Source: Clostridia bacterium (lineage in GTDB: Bacteria; Bacillota; Clostridia; Oscillospirales; Acutalibacteraceae). From it: DNA of 64,000 nt. The notes under the pieces are model-generated. The model was not told the origin of the DNA. It was given only the letters and a program-made list of their open reading frames with translations, and did no database searches. Below are positions 1 through 7,611 of this stretch, in pieces (within the stretch, counting starts at the first letter, position 1; every line of letters begins with the position of its first letter). The translations under genes and the position numbers were made by a program. The stretch lies in assembly GCA_017410195.1 (NCBI GenBank), contig JAFQRF010000084.1, positions 1 to 64,000 of the forward strand, read 5' to 3'.

Positions 1-387
1 AACTGGCTCAAGTGCTGCCGCTGCCTGCGGCAGATACAGGCGGTATTTGAGTAGGAAGAAACAAGGAGTATAGCGCCCGCTTCAAGGCCGTTAGACGACT
101 ATGTTTCTGACCGATGGTGTCACAGGTTCTTGAGGCGCCAAAGTCAAATAATCCGTACCTTTTCTTTTCACAGAATCGGTTCGGATTATTTTTTTATATT
201 ATATGCTTTATTTTTTCAGTTTTCCTGAAACAAATTTTCAGATATATCCGATTTGATTCGGCATTAATATTTATTGGAAATATTTGCACACTTCTTTTCT
301 TTGGTTTTGTTATATTTTGGGGTTTTGTTCAACATTTTATAAAAAATTAGCAGTCTATACCACTGTATTATATTTTCTGCAGCAGTG
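1..387. other. GC-rich left edge and gene-free stretch
   Basis: The first ~146 bases are visibly richer in G and C than everything after them. They read into the window from an element to the left: on the plus strand frame 1 stops at 52-54, frame 3 at 48-50 and frame 2 at 79-81, so a truncated coding end is possible but the frame cannot be chosen. The composition shift suggests the end of a mobile or foreign element; I see no transposase motif or matching inverted repeat to prove it. Bases 198-387 are AT-rich and hold no gene I can support. Confidence 0.35.
147..197 (+). terminator. Rho-independent terminator
   Basis: AATAATCCG (147-155) can pair with CGGATTATT (182-190), followed directly by a T run. 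The T run lies on the plus-strand side, so it would stop a transcript entering from the left edge. The opposite side lacks a clear T run, so it is a poor terminator for the leftward RiPP operon. Confidence 0.6.
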
Positions 388-861
388 TTATTTTTTGATT
401 TTTACAATTGAAATCATCAATCGTAGAAGCGGTTTTCGTATCGGAAAAAGGAGCGTCCAGCAGCGAGAAAAAATTTTATATTTGAGGGAATCAGCGGGAA
501 TGCTCTTGCCTTTGCGTATTATTTTACAAACTCGTGCTACTATTGTGCAATGAGGAAACGAACCGTCTGAAAAGCAATTTCCGTCACCTGCCGTCTGAAA
601 ACAGTCGCTGTTAAGCTTTATAATTCTGTGGAGCAAATATTTTCCGGGTATAGGTTTAAAAAGGATTATATCACCTTTTTTTAAGTTATTATTTTGAAAT
701 CTTTCAACAATAACTCTGTCTCTGGCGTGACTTAAAAACGGCCACATGCTGTTGCCGGTGACTGTAAAATCAACTTCATATCCACTGTTTAACATTTCTT
801 CCACGGATTCCATAAAAATCTCGTTTTCAATTGGTGATAATGTTTGTTCAAAACGGTTCAT
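388..861 (-). CDS. S26 signal-peptidase-like protease of the RiPP locus
   Basis: 157 residues. The motif GNSMWPF places a candidate nucleophilic Ser at 38, a second block YLLHRI gives His 78, and a third block TAGDGN gives Asp 93. This Ser-His-Asp layout is that of the archaeal/ER/SipW branch of S26 signal peptidases; the usual bacterial Lys is not in the second block. The N-terminus has no clear membrane anchor, but residues ~130-155 are hydrophobic with basic ends and could associate with the membrane. It starts inside the stop codon of the kinase gene (ATGA overlap) and is last in the leftward operon. By position it is the likely leader or follower protease of the precursor at 1745-2068; that role is inferred. 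The fold is well supported, the substrate is not. Confidence 0.7.
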   Translation of the reverse strand: MNRFEQTLSPIENEIFMESVEEMLNSGYEVDFTVTGNSMWPFLSHARDRVIVERFQNNNLKKGDIILFKPIPGKYLLHRIIKLNSDCFQTAGDGNCFSDGSFPHCTIVARVCKIIRKGKSIPADSLKYKIFSRCWTLLFPIRKPLLRLMISIVKIKK

Positions 862-1742
862 TCTATTTCCTCCAGAGCTTTTTCAAGAACCTCAACCGAT
901 TCGGCGTCAGGTGTGCATTTCAGCCTGATTACAGTAATATCATTGAGAAATTCATCGAACAGCGCAATTGCCTTGTCGGAAATGTCTCGATCCCATACGG
1001 GGCATTGAACTGAAGACAGCGCAAGTGAAAAAGCTTCGTAAGTGCTGATTATTTCTGCCTTGTTTTCTTTGCCTCTTTCAAGAATAACAAGCGATTGTAC
1101 GGGGACGGAGCGGTTGATTTCTTCACCGCTTGTGCCGCACCACGGAACACCGAAGCCGACCCAAGCGCCATTCTTTTTATAGCAACAGGCGTTATCGCCG
1201 TTAATTATCAGCGCATTTTTATTGTCACGCCATAAGCGGGCGTGGGTTGTTTTTCCGGTTTCTGAGGGGGCTGTAATTATAAATCCCATGCCGTTATGCT
1301 CTGTCAATACACCGTGAAGTCCGAGAACTGAGAGAGAAATCATGGAGTATATTGCCGAACGTCCGATATATTCAAATGCTGCCTGACCTGATGTTTCCGT
1401 GTTATCAATTAGAAGCGATATTTTTTTAAAATCTTTAGTAATATGAAACAAAAGACTATCAATATTGGTTGATTTTTCTTTTAAATGAAGGAAATAATCG
1501 CCGTTTTCAGCTTTGAAAATCTGTCGAGCGTAGAAGCCTGAGGGTTGATTGTGAATAATTGTTGAGCTTTTTAAAAGGTGATCATATTTATCGGGAGATG
1601 CGGTGAGAAGCTCCGTGTTGCATTCATCAGCATTTTCGATTCTGTAAGGATCAAGTTTCCAAAGCCATATACGCAAAAATGAATTTACTGAAAAATCCCG
1701 CAGCTTGAAAACTGCGGGACCGAATTTATAAAAATAATCCAT
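858..1742 (-). CDS. HPr-kinase-like protein of the RiPP locus
   Basis: 294 residues. A P-loop of the HPr kinase type (APSETGKTT, Lys 164) follows a conserved LHG stretch at ~143-145. Downstream, INGDNACC (~180) and a Gly/Pro-rich loop (FGVPWCGTSGEE) resemble the C-terminal catalytic half of HprK/P. The N-terminal ~140 residues do not look like the normal HprK N-domain. HprK-like kinases of this shortened type occur in lasso-peptide clusters, where PadeK and relatives phosphorylate the C-terminal Ser of the precursor. The candidate precursor next door also ends in Ser, so peptide phosphorylation is a reasonable inference. Its start is 2 bases past the precursor stop and its end overlaps the peptidase gene, so all are co-translated. 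A role in sugar control is unlikely because no HPr gene is near. Confidence 0.72.
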   Translation of the reverse strand: MDYFYKFGPAVFKLRDFSVNSFLRIWLWKLDPYRIENADECNTELLTASPDKYDHLLKSSTIIHNQPSGFYARQIFKAENGDYFLHLKEKSTNIDSLLFHITKDFKKISLLIDNTETSGQAAFEYIGRSAIYSMISLSVLGLHGVLTEHNGMGFIITAPSETGKTTHARLWRDNKNALIINGDNACCYKKNGAWVGFGVPWCGTSGEEINRSVPVQSLVILERGKENKAEIISTYEAFSLALSSVQCPVWDRDISDKAIALFDEFLNDITVIRLKCTPDAESVEVLEKALEEIE

Positions 1743-1744
1743 AA

Positions 1745-2068
1745 TTAACTCCAGGAAGGGTCAACACTTGTTTCAAACGGAGAACCTTTGAAGGGCTGCG
1801 CCTTGCTGCCTCCACCCATTGCAATTGCCTCGCGGACAACTGCTTCATCAGCAATTGTTGCGCCGTTATGATAGGCAACAATCGAAACAACTGCACCCGT
1901 GCAGCCATTGGTTGTTTCAAAAATTGCAAGCTCAGCATAGCCGGTACCGGGAATATCATAATAGAATGGTTGACCGAAATGACCTGTTGCAAAAGCCCAA
2001 CAGATATCGGCAACCGAATCTGTTGACCTTGTAGCAACAAAATTAAGTTGAGGCTTTTCATATTTCAT
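1745..2068 (-). CDS. Candidate RiPP precursor peptide
   Basis: 107 residues, no recognised domain. It begins MKYEKPQLNF, an opening often seen in clostridial peptide precursors that bind PqqD-like domains. It has two Cys (23 and 56), Gly-rich and aromatic stretches (GHFGQPFYYD, 29-38), two QPF motifs, a GGG at 85-87, and ends DPSWS with a C-terminal Ser. There is no signal peptide. The ATG overlaps the stop of the radical SAM gene (ATGA), and AAGGAG lies 11 bases upstream, so expression is coupled. Its place between a radical SAM/SPASM enzyme and a kinase is what makes me call it the substrate. It is longer than most precursors, so a small accessory protein remains possible. Another frame (1726-2061, same strand) is open too but lacks the coupling. 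Confidence 0.6.
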   Translation of the reverse strand: MKYEKPQLNFVATRSTDSVADICWAFATGHFGQPFYYDIPGTGYAELAIFETTNGCTGAVVSIVAYHNGATIADEAVVREAIAMGGGSKAQPFKGSPFETSVDPSWS

Positions 2069-3162
2069 GATGTTTTGCTCTCCTTAAAAATTAATGAATC
2101 TATAATCTCACTGTCACGGCATGCATATTCCGGGCAGCCTGAGAGTGAGCCGGTTTCAGCATATCGCGATGCAAAGCAGCATTGGCAGATTTCACCGAGG
2201 CTGCAATTTTGACATTTGGAATCAAATGGAGGTAATTTTATTTCCAAAGGGAAAATCTCCCAAGCTTTTTTTAGACCATGTTTAACTGCATCGGTTTGAA
2301 ATGCACCGAGAAGCTGGCATGCCTGAAGTTTTCCGTCCCATGTAACAGCAAACGAATCCGTACCTCCGCCGCATCCGAGAAGAGATGCTTTCAACCTCGG
2401 AGAAAAGCAATCAGTTTTGCTTTTGTTAATTCCGTAGTGAATTCGAATGTTTTTTTCATCAAAGTTTTTACCGATTTTATTTTTTAGAGTATCTATGCTT
2501 TTTTGAAGCATAAGTCTGACATTATCTTCCGGTGAAAGTCTGCATGATTCGACATCCGAGCAAGCACCTCGGACACTTTTCATAACCATTCTGGATAAGC
2601 TGACAGGGTATTTTTCGCCGAATTCATCTTTAACAAGCTCTTCAATTGCTCGGCTTTCATGAAGATTATCTTTGATTATTGTTGAGCGAAATTCAATAAC
2701 GCTCGGAAGAGTAAGTAAAGAACGTGAGCCGTCAATCGCTTTTTGAAAGGCTGATGAACTGCCACAGACCGTTTTATATGTTTCCGGTGTTGCACCGTAA
2801 ATTGAAATTCCAATTTTATGTGGCGGATATTTACGGAACAAGTTCATTATTTCAGGCGTTACAAGGGTAGCGTTTGTATAAAGAGATATTATAAATCCAT
2901 GTTGATAAACACCTTCGTATATTTCGGGGAAATCATCTCTCAACAGAGGTTCGCCGCCTGTGAAAAGTATTCCGCCAATTCCCATTTCAGCAGCCTGGCG
3001 GGCAAAATCTATCCACTGTTTTGCGCTTAGTTCATTTACCTTTAAATCATTGTTTTCGGCTTCATCATGCCGGAAAAGGCACATCTTACAGCGTAGATTG
3101 CATCGAACAGTCAACTCGAACGAAGCATTGATCGGATTGCGCTCAAGAATATAATCCGCCAT
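2065..3162 (-). CDS. Radical SAM/SPASM peptide-modifying enzyme
   Basis: 365 residues. The radical SAM cluster motif CxxxCxxC is at Cys 21, 25 and 28, followed by the SAM-binding FTGGEPLL block. The C-terminal ~100 residues hold a Cys-rich SPASM domain (a CGGG near the middle, then CQNC, CQCC and late CPEYAC), which should bind extra 4Fe-4S clusters. Enzymes with this architecture install thioether, C-C or epimerised residues in peptides. The gene begins exactly where the PqqD gene ends and overlaps the precursor start by four bases. No N-terminal RRE domain is fused, which fits with a free PqqD partner. GAGGTG lies ~6 bases before the ATG. The family is certain; the reaction type cannot be read from sequence alone. 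Confidence 0.88.
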   Translation of the reverse strand: MADYILERNPINASFELTVRCNLRCKMCLFRHDEAENNDLKVNELSAKQWIDFARQAAEMGIGGILFTGGEPLLRDDFPEIYEGVYQHGFIISLYTNATLVTPEIMNLFRKYPPHKIGISIYGATPETYKTVCGSSSAFQKAIDGSRSLLTLPSVIEFRSTIIKDNLHESRAIEELVKDEFGEKYPVSLSRMVMKSVRGACSDVESCRLSPEDNVRLMLQKSIDTLKNKIGKNFDEKNIRIHYGINKSKTDCFSPRLKASLLGCGGGTDSFAVTWDGKLQACQLLGAFQTDAVKHGLKKAWEIFPLEIKLPPFDSKCQNCSLGEICQCCFASRYAETGSLSGCPEYACRDSEIIDSLIFKESKTS

Positions 3163-3456
3163 TTAAAGCACCTCAATCATATCATGCTCCGACAACAGCG
3201 AAATGAATTCGTCAACATCCGGGCGTGCAATGCCTTCGTCAGTTTCAAAAGCTTCAGAAACCGCCTTAACAATTTCATATTTTGAAGCGGGGGATTTTAA
3301 TATGTTCCAAATAAATGCGGCAGTAGGATTCATTTCGATAAATCCGTTGAAATTTGCAACGTTGCCTCCGATGGGAATAAGAACATCTTTTCCTGCGATT
3401 TTTCGCATGATGTAGTTTTCCTTAGCTTGAAAAAGCTGATTAGTTTCTTTGTTCAT
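3163..3456 (-). CDS. PqqD-family peptide recognition protein
   Basis: 97 residues with the small winged-helix PqqD/RRE pattern: a beta-rich start (VLIPIGGNVANFNGFIEM), the conserved NPTAAFIWNIL helix, then an acidic helix ending in DEFISLLSEHDMIEVL. Such proteins bind the leader of a RiPP precursor and present it to the radical SAM enzyme, here encoded immediately downstream with no gap. An in-frame TTG at 3477 would add seven residues, but the ATG at 3456 has AAAGGA at a good distance and is preferred. It is the first gene of the leftward operon, ~30 bases downstream of the expected transcription start. Confidence 0.85.
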   Translation of the reverse strand: MNKETNQLFQAKENYIMRKIAGKDVLIPIGGNVANFNGFIEMNPTAAFIWNILKSPASKYEIVKAVSEAFETDEGIARPDVDEFISLLSEHDMIEVL

Positions 3457-3494
3457 CGTTAAAGTCCTTTTGAACAAAATTTATATTCATAATT

Positions 3495-3523
3495 ATTATA
3501 TATTTTATTTATTATATTGTCAA
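3495..3523 (-). promoter_or_regulatory. Consensus sigma-A promoter of the leftward RiPP operon
   Basis: On the minus strand TTGACA (3523-3518) and TATAAT (3500-3495) are separated by exactly 17 bases. Both hexamers match consensus, so a strong promoter is expected unless a repressor acts on it. No obvious operator palindrome is seen next to it. Confidence 0.75.
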
Positions 3524-3614
3524 CATAATTTTTAATTTTAAATAATAAAACTTAAAATAAAATACAAAATTATGAATAAATATTCATTCAATGAAGGCAA
3601 TTATTAAAAAAATG

Positions 3615-3643
3615 TTGCTTTAAATTGTCGAACGGTGTAAAAT
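3615..3643 (+). promoter_or_regulatory. Probable promoter of the nucleotidyltransferase gene
   Basis: TTGCTT (3615-3620), 17-base spacer, TAAAAT (3638-3643). It diverges from the promoter of the leftward operon, about 90 bases away, so the two halves of the locus are transcribed back to back. An AGGAGGG ribosome site precedes the ATG at 3667. Confidence 0.55.
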
Positions 3644-3666
3644 AAATATAAAACAAAGGAGGGCTT

Positions 3667-4896
3667 ATGGAGAATCAGTGGAAAAATTTGCTTATAATGC
3701 TTAATAATTTAGTACATCCCGAAAAAAAAATTGAGCTTGTGCAGCCGGTAGACTGGAGCAGACTAATCAATCTTGCACGCCGCCATAAGGTTATGCCACT
3801 TGTTATTGAGCTTGCTTGTGAATACAGCGATTTTGTTGATTCGGACTATGGTAAGGTCTGCGTTGCCGATGCGGTTTCGTTAACAGCTAATCAAATATCA
3901 AAAACAGCTGCTTTTGTTGATATATACAGAAAAATGTCGGAGGACGGGATTACTCCGATTGTAATGAAAGGCGTTATTTGCAGTGAACTTTACGGAGATT
4001 ATTCAGATCACAGACTGTCCGGTGATGAAGATATTTTAATAAAAAAAACTGACTTTAACAGAGTTGATGAATTTCTGAAAAATAACGGTTTTAATGCTGA
4101 TTTTGATAATGTGACGGAGCTGCAGATCCGGAAAATTCAGGAAGTCACATATACTTGTGATGAACTTAATCTGAGGTTAGAAGTCCATCTCAATCCTTTG
4201 GGAACAGAGAATGATCTGAGGCTTAAGATGAATGAGTGGTTTGATGATTGTTTTGAGAATTGCAGAGATTTTAAAGTCAATGGTGTTACATTGAAAACGT
4301 TTAACCATACTGATCATTGTCTTTTTCTTATATTTCATGCTGCCAAGCATTTTACGTTTGGCGGATTCGGCATTCGCCAGGTGCTTGATATACTTCTGTA
4401 TATTGAAAAATATCACAGCGAGATTGATTTTGATTATGTAAAAAAAGCTCTTGAGTCTGTTTCAGCCTATTTGTTGTATAATGATATTTTATGCATTGGA
4501 AATGAATATCTTGGGTTTGAGACATTCAAGCCGGAATTGAAGAATTGTCCAGAGGAGCTGCTTGAAGACCTTATGGAGTGCGGTATTTACGGTGACGGAA
4601 CTCAAGCGCAGCGAACTGCAGCCCAAATGGTCAGTGCTGCTGTTGGAAGACGCAGATATTCAGCTAAATTCGGAAAGGCGGGTTTGATATTTGATACCGT
4701 TTTTCCTGATCGCCGTCAGTTTATGAGCGTCTGTCCTGAGATTGAAGAAAAACCGTGGCTGATTGTGAGGGAGAATTCCAAAAGAATTGCCAGATTTATT
4801 AGTCACAGAAAAGCGAATAACAATCATCTTGTTGTTGAAAGCACAGATATTGGAATAAAACGAATTAAATTGCTTCAAAAATATGGTTTAATATGA
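3667..4896 (+). CDS. Nucleotidyltransferase family protein (NTP_transf_5 type)
   Basis: 409 residues. The segment LYGDYSDHRLSGDEDILI (~108-125) carries the G-D-x-D signature (Asp 120, Asp 122) of the polymerase-beta nucleotidyltransferase fold, preceded by the MKGV lysine loop typical of the uncharacterised NTP_transf_5 family. The rest is helical, with a HAAKH block near the middle. Members of this family recur beside HprK-like kinases, PqqD proteins and ABC exporters in lasso and other RiPP clusters, which is why I include it in this locus. Transfer of a nucleotide or a sugar-like group to the phosphorylated peptide is an inference. The start has a strong AGGAGGG site. No partner antitoxin is adjacent, which argues against a toxin-antitoxin role. 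Confidence 0.7.
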   Translation: MENQWKNLLIMLNNLVHPEKKIELVQPVDWSRLINLARRHKVMPLVIELACEYSDFVDSDYGKVCVADAVSLTANQISKTAAFVDIYRKMSEDGITPIVMKGVICSELYGDYSDHRLSGDEDILIKKTDFNRVDEFLKNNGFNADFDNVTELQIRKIQEVTYTCDELNLRLEVHLNPLGTENDLRLKMNEWFDDCFENCRDFKVNGVTLKTFNHTDHCLFLIFHAAKHFTFGGFGIRQVLDILLYIEKYHSEIDFDYVKKALESVSAYLLYNDILCIGNEYLGFETFKPELKNCPEELLEDLMECGIYGDGTQAQRTAAQMVSAAVGRRRYSAKFGKAGLIFDTVFPDRRQFMSVCPEIEEKPWLIVRENSKRIARFISHRKANNNHLVVESTDIGIKRIKLLQKYGLI

Positions 4897-4912
4897 TTTT
4901 ATATACTTAATA

Positions 4913-4941
4913 TTGACTTTTTTTTTATGTTGAAGTAATAT
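4913..4941 (+). promoter_or_regulatory. Probable promoter of the ABC exporter / capsule operon
   Basis: TTGACT (4913-4918), 17-base spacer rich in T, TAATAT (4936-4941). No promoter as good is seen between the exporter and the capsule genes, so this may drive the first part of the 24-kb operon as well. Confidence 0.5.
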
Positions 4942-4999
4942 TAAAATATAAATAAACATATAATTCGCAGAAATTATAGTTTTCTTGGGGAAAAAACAG

Positions 5000-6763
5000 A
5001 TGAGTTCATTTAAAAAAGCTGCTTCTAAAATCAAAGAAGGCGTACTCAAAGAAATTCTTTCAGAGCTTGTCTGGATTTATAGGTACGGTTTCAGATATAA
5101 ATGGAGCATTTTGTTATATATTGCTTTTGGTGTTTTCGGTGTAATTATGGGCTGCTCCGGCAGCATTATGAGCAAAATAATTATTGATACGGTTACTGGG
5201 TTCGATTCGGCGAGAATTGCTCCGGTAGCTGTCTTTTTCGTACTCATGCAGTTTTTTCGTATAGTCTGTAATGCCGTTACTTCAAGAATTTCCGCAAAAG
5301 TCAGTCTTAGGGTTGACCAGGAAATAAGAGCAGATGTTTATGATAAAATTATGGATGCGGATTGGGAGTCAATGTCGTCATATCATTCGGGAGATATACT
5401 CAACAGAGTTGATAATGATGTTGCTGCGGTTTCGGGCAGCGTACTTGGCTGGATTCCGAACTTTATAACGGGTATTGCTCAGTTCGCAGGCACATTGGGT
5501 GTTATTCTTTATTATGACCGTGTACTTGCACTTATATCTCTTCTGAGCGCCCCTGTGACGCTGATTGTGTCTCGCATAACCATGCGCAAACTCAGAGAAT
5601 ATGTGAAGAAAACCCGTGAAGCAAGCTCTGATGTTATGATTTTTAACGAAGAATCATTTTCAAATCTGCAGGTTATAAAATCTTTCGGAATAACCAATCT
5701 ATACGGTCAGAAGCTGAGAAAAGTGCAGGATAAATTTAAAAAAGTTAAGCTTGAGCAAAATAAGCTTTCAATTGCAACTTCAACCGTTATGTCTGCGACG
5801 GGTGTTATTGTTGCGACCGTTTGCTTTGCATGGGGTGTCTACCGACTGTGGACCGGTGATATCACATACGGAACGATGACCCTTTTTCTACAGATGTCTG
5901 CATCGCTTTCAGGGAGCTTTTCCTTGCTCGTCAATATGATTCCATCGGCAATTTCGGCGGCAACTGCTGCGGGAAGAATCATGGCGATAACCGAGCTTCC
6001 GGGAGAAAGCCGTGAGGATGATGAAAAAGTAAACAGATTTGTTGATGAAAACGGTAAAAAGGGAATTTCCGTATGTGCAGAAAAAATTAATTTTGCTTAC
6101 TGTGACGGTAAGCCTGTTCTCAGTAACGTTAATTTTTATGCACGACCCGGCGAAATTATTGCAATTGTCGGTTCGTCCGGTGTTGGTAAAACAACTTTTC
6201 TTCGCCTTTTACTTGGAATCGTCAGTCCGAAAGACGGAGAAGTTTTTGTTTACGGAGAAAAAACTGATGAAAAAATAAAGGTTTCCGCTTCAACCAGACG
6301 CATTTTTTCATATGTACCGCAAGGCAATACCATGTTTGAAGGAACGGTGGCGGATAATTTAAAACTGCTTAATCCTTATGCATCGGTTGAAGAAATTAAT
6401 TCTGCGTTAAAGATCGCGTGTGCATATAATTTTATATCCGAACTTCCTGACGGGATAGATTCTCCGATGAAAGAAAACGGCGGAGGATTTTCCGAAGGTC
6501 AGATTCAGCGCCTTTCAATCGCAAGAGCGCTTCTGGCAGATTCTTCAATTATTCTTCTTGATGAAGCAACAAGCGCTCTTGATACCGAAACAGAGCGCTT
6601 GTTGCTCAACAACATTGTAAAATCAGATAAAAAAAGAACTTGTATTGTTGTCACGCATTGCCCGGGAGTTATCGGCGCTTGCGACCGGGTTTACCGAATT
6701 TCCGAGGGTACTTTTTATCAAGCGGATAAAGATGAGGTTGTCAGATTAATGACGGAGCTGTGA
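5000..6763 (+). CDS. ABC transporter, fused membrane and ATPase domains
   Basis: 587 residues from the ATG at 5000; an upstream TTG at 4985 is less likely. The N-terminal ~330 residues form a six-helix exporter domain, and the C-terminal half has Walker A GSSGVGKTT, the signature FSEGQ in place of LSGGQ, and Walker B IILLDEATSALD. It is a homodimeric type IV exporter half. It lacks an N-terminal C39 peptidase, so it would not cleave a leader itself. In RiPP loci such a protein exports the mature peptide. It ends only 17 bases before the first capsule-type gene, so lipid-linked sugar or another substrate cannot be ruled out. The ribosome site (GGGG ahead of the ATG) is weak. Confidence 0.85.
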   Translation: MSSFKKAASKIKEGVLKEILSELVWIYRYGFRYKWSILLYIAFGVFGVIMGCSGSIMSKIIIDTVTGFDSARIAPVAVFFVLMQFFRIVCNAVTSRISAKVSLRVDQEIRADVYDKIMDADWESMSSYHSGDILNRVDNDVAAVSGSVLGWIPNFITGIAQFAGTLGVILYYDRVLALISLLSAPVTLIVSRITMRKLREYVKKTREASSDVMIFNEESFSNLQVIKSFGITNLYGQKLRKVQDKFKKVKLEQNKLSIATSTVMSATGVIVATVCFAWGVYRLWTGDITYGTMTLFLQMSASLSGSFSLLVNMIPSAISAATAAGRIMAITELPGESREDDEKVNRFVDENGKKGISVCAEKINFAYCDGKPVLSNVNFYARPGEIIAIVGSSGVGKTTFLRLLLGIVSPKDGEVFVYGEKTDEKIKVSASTRRIFSYVPQGNTMFEGTVADNLKLLNPYASVEEINSALKIACAYNFISELPDGIDSPMKENGGGFSEGQIQRLSIARALLADSSIILLDEATSALDTETERLLLNNIVKSDKKRTCIVVTHCPGVIGACDRVYRISEGTFYQADKDEVVRLMTEL

Positions 6764-6780
6764 CATAACGGAGTGAGATA

Positions 6781-7599
6781 ATGAAATTTTTACGAATCGT
6801 GATAATAGTACTTTTTGTTTTTTCTCTGGGAATTTTCGGTTATTCGAGATATGTCGAATATCAGAAAACCGATGAAACCCTGCCTGTTATATCGGGCAGC
6901 AACGAGTCTCTTAAGATTCCGTGCGTTTATGATGAAAGTCAGCTTCTTGAAGGTATTGTTGCTTATGATGAGAAGGATGGCGATTTGACAGAGGAGATAA
7001 TGATAGGCAATATTTCGCGTTTCCATGATAAGGGAAAATGCAAGGTTACATATATTGTTTTTGATTCATCAAATCAGGCAGCGACTTTTGTTAGAGAAAT
7101 TGAATTCACGGATTATCAATCACCCGAATTTATTTTTACAGAGCCTTTGGTATTCAAAAAAGGTACATCAGTCAATATCAACGGTTATGTCGGCGCTCTG
7201 GATGTTCTTGACGGCGATATATCCTCCCTTGTCAGAATAACCGACAGCAATGTTAACTATCAAACAGCAGGCGAATATGAAATTAAGATTGAAGTTACCA
7301 ATTCATTTGGTGATTATTCTGAAAGAATATTTCCGGTTCATGTTGTTGAGGCGGTTGATACCAGGTATAAGATTCAACTCAGCGAAAACCTTGTTTATCT
7401 GAAAAAAGGTTCAAAGTTTAACGCATCAGATTATGTTGAGCAGGTTATCAGAGATGACGGAATGCAGGCTGATAAGAATTCGGTTGTTATTAAATCCGGT
7501 GTAGATGTTAATGAACCCGGATTGTATGAGGTTAAATATACCTATGACGACGGCAACGGCAACAGAGGCGCAACATGGCAGACCGTTATTGTTGAATAA
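6781..7599 (+). CDS. Membrane-anchored Ig-like (DUF5011-type) protein
   Basis: 272 residues. An N-terminal hydrophobic segment (~5-22) anchors it or serves as a signal. The remainder is built of about three ~75-residue Ig-like modules with the DUF5011/HYR pattern: a D-x-DGD(L/I) motif near the start of a module (EKDGDLTEE, LDGDISSLV) and a closing G-x-Y-x-x-x-Y/V with D-x-x-GN. Such modules are extracellular. It lies directly upstream of two Wzz/tyrosine-kinase genes, and a second protein of the same type follows them, so both probably belong to the polysaccharide export or attachment machinery. The exact role is unknown. Confidence 0.65.
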   Translation: MKFLRIVIIVLFVFSLGIFGYSRYVEYQKTDETLPVISGSNESLKIPCVYDESQLLEGIVAYDEKDGDLTEEIMIGNISRFHDKGKCKVTYIVFDSSNQAATFVREIEFTDYQSPEFIFTEPLVFKKGTSVNINGYVGALDVLDGDISSLVRITDSNVNYQTAGEYEIKIEVTNSFGDYSERIFPVHVVEAVDTRYKIQLSENLVYLKKGSKFNASDYVEQVIRDDGMQADKNSVVIKSGVDVNEPGLYEVKYTYDDGNGNRGATWQTVIVE

Positions 7600-7611
7600 G
7601 GAGCAAAAATA

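Noticed and set aside
114..350. 78-residue hydrophobic open frame near the left edge
   Set aside because: No ribosome site, and it runs through the terminator hairpin at 147-197; composition looks like AT-rich noise.
1726..2061. 111-residue open frame overlapping the candidate precursor on the same strand
   Set aside because: It lacks a coupled start and ribosome site, overlaps the kinase start and shows a frame-shifted composition; the MKYEKPQ frame has the ATGA coupling.
3667..4896. MNT/HEPN-type toxin-antitoxin system
   Set aside because: The nucleotidyltransferase is 409 residues and no small HEPN partner is adjacent; the RiPP context explains it better.
388..6763. Lasso peptide cluster
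   Set aside because: The kinase, PqqD and nucleotidyltransferase recall lasso clusters, but there is no asparagine-synthetase-like cyclase or transglutaminase-like protease, and a radical SAM enzyme is present instead.
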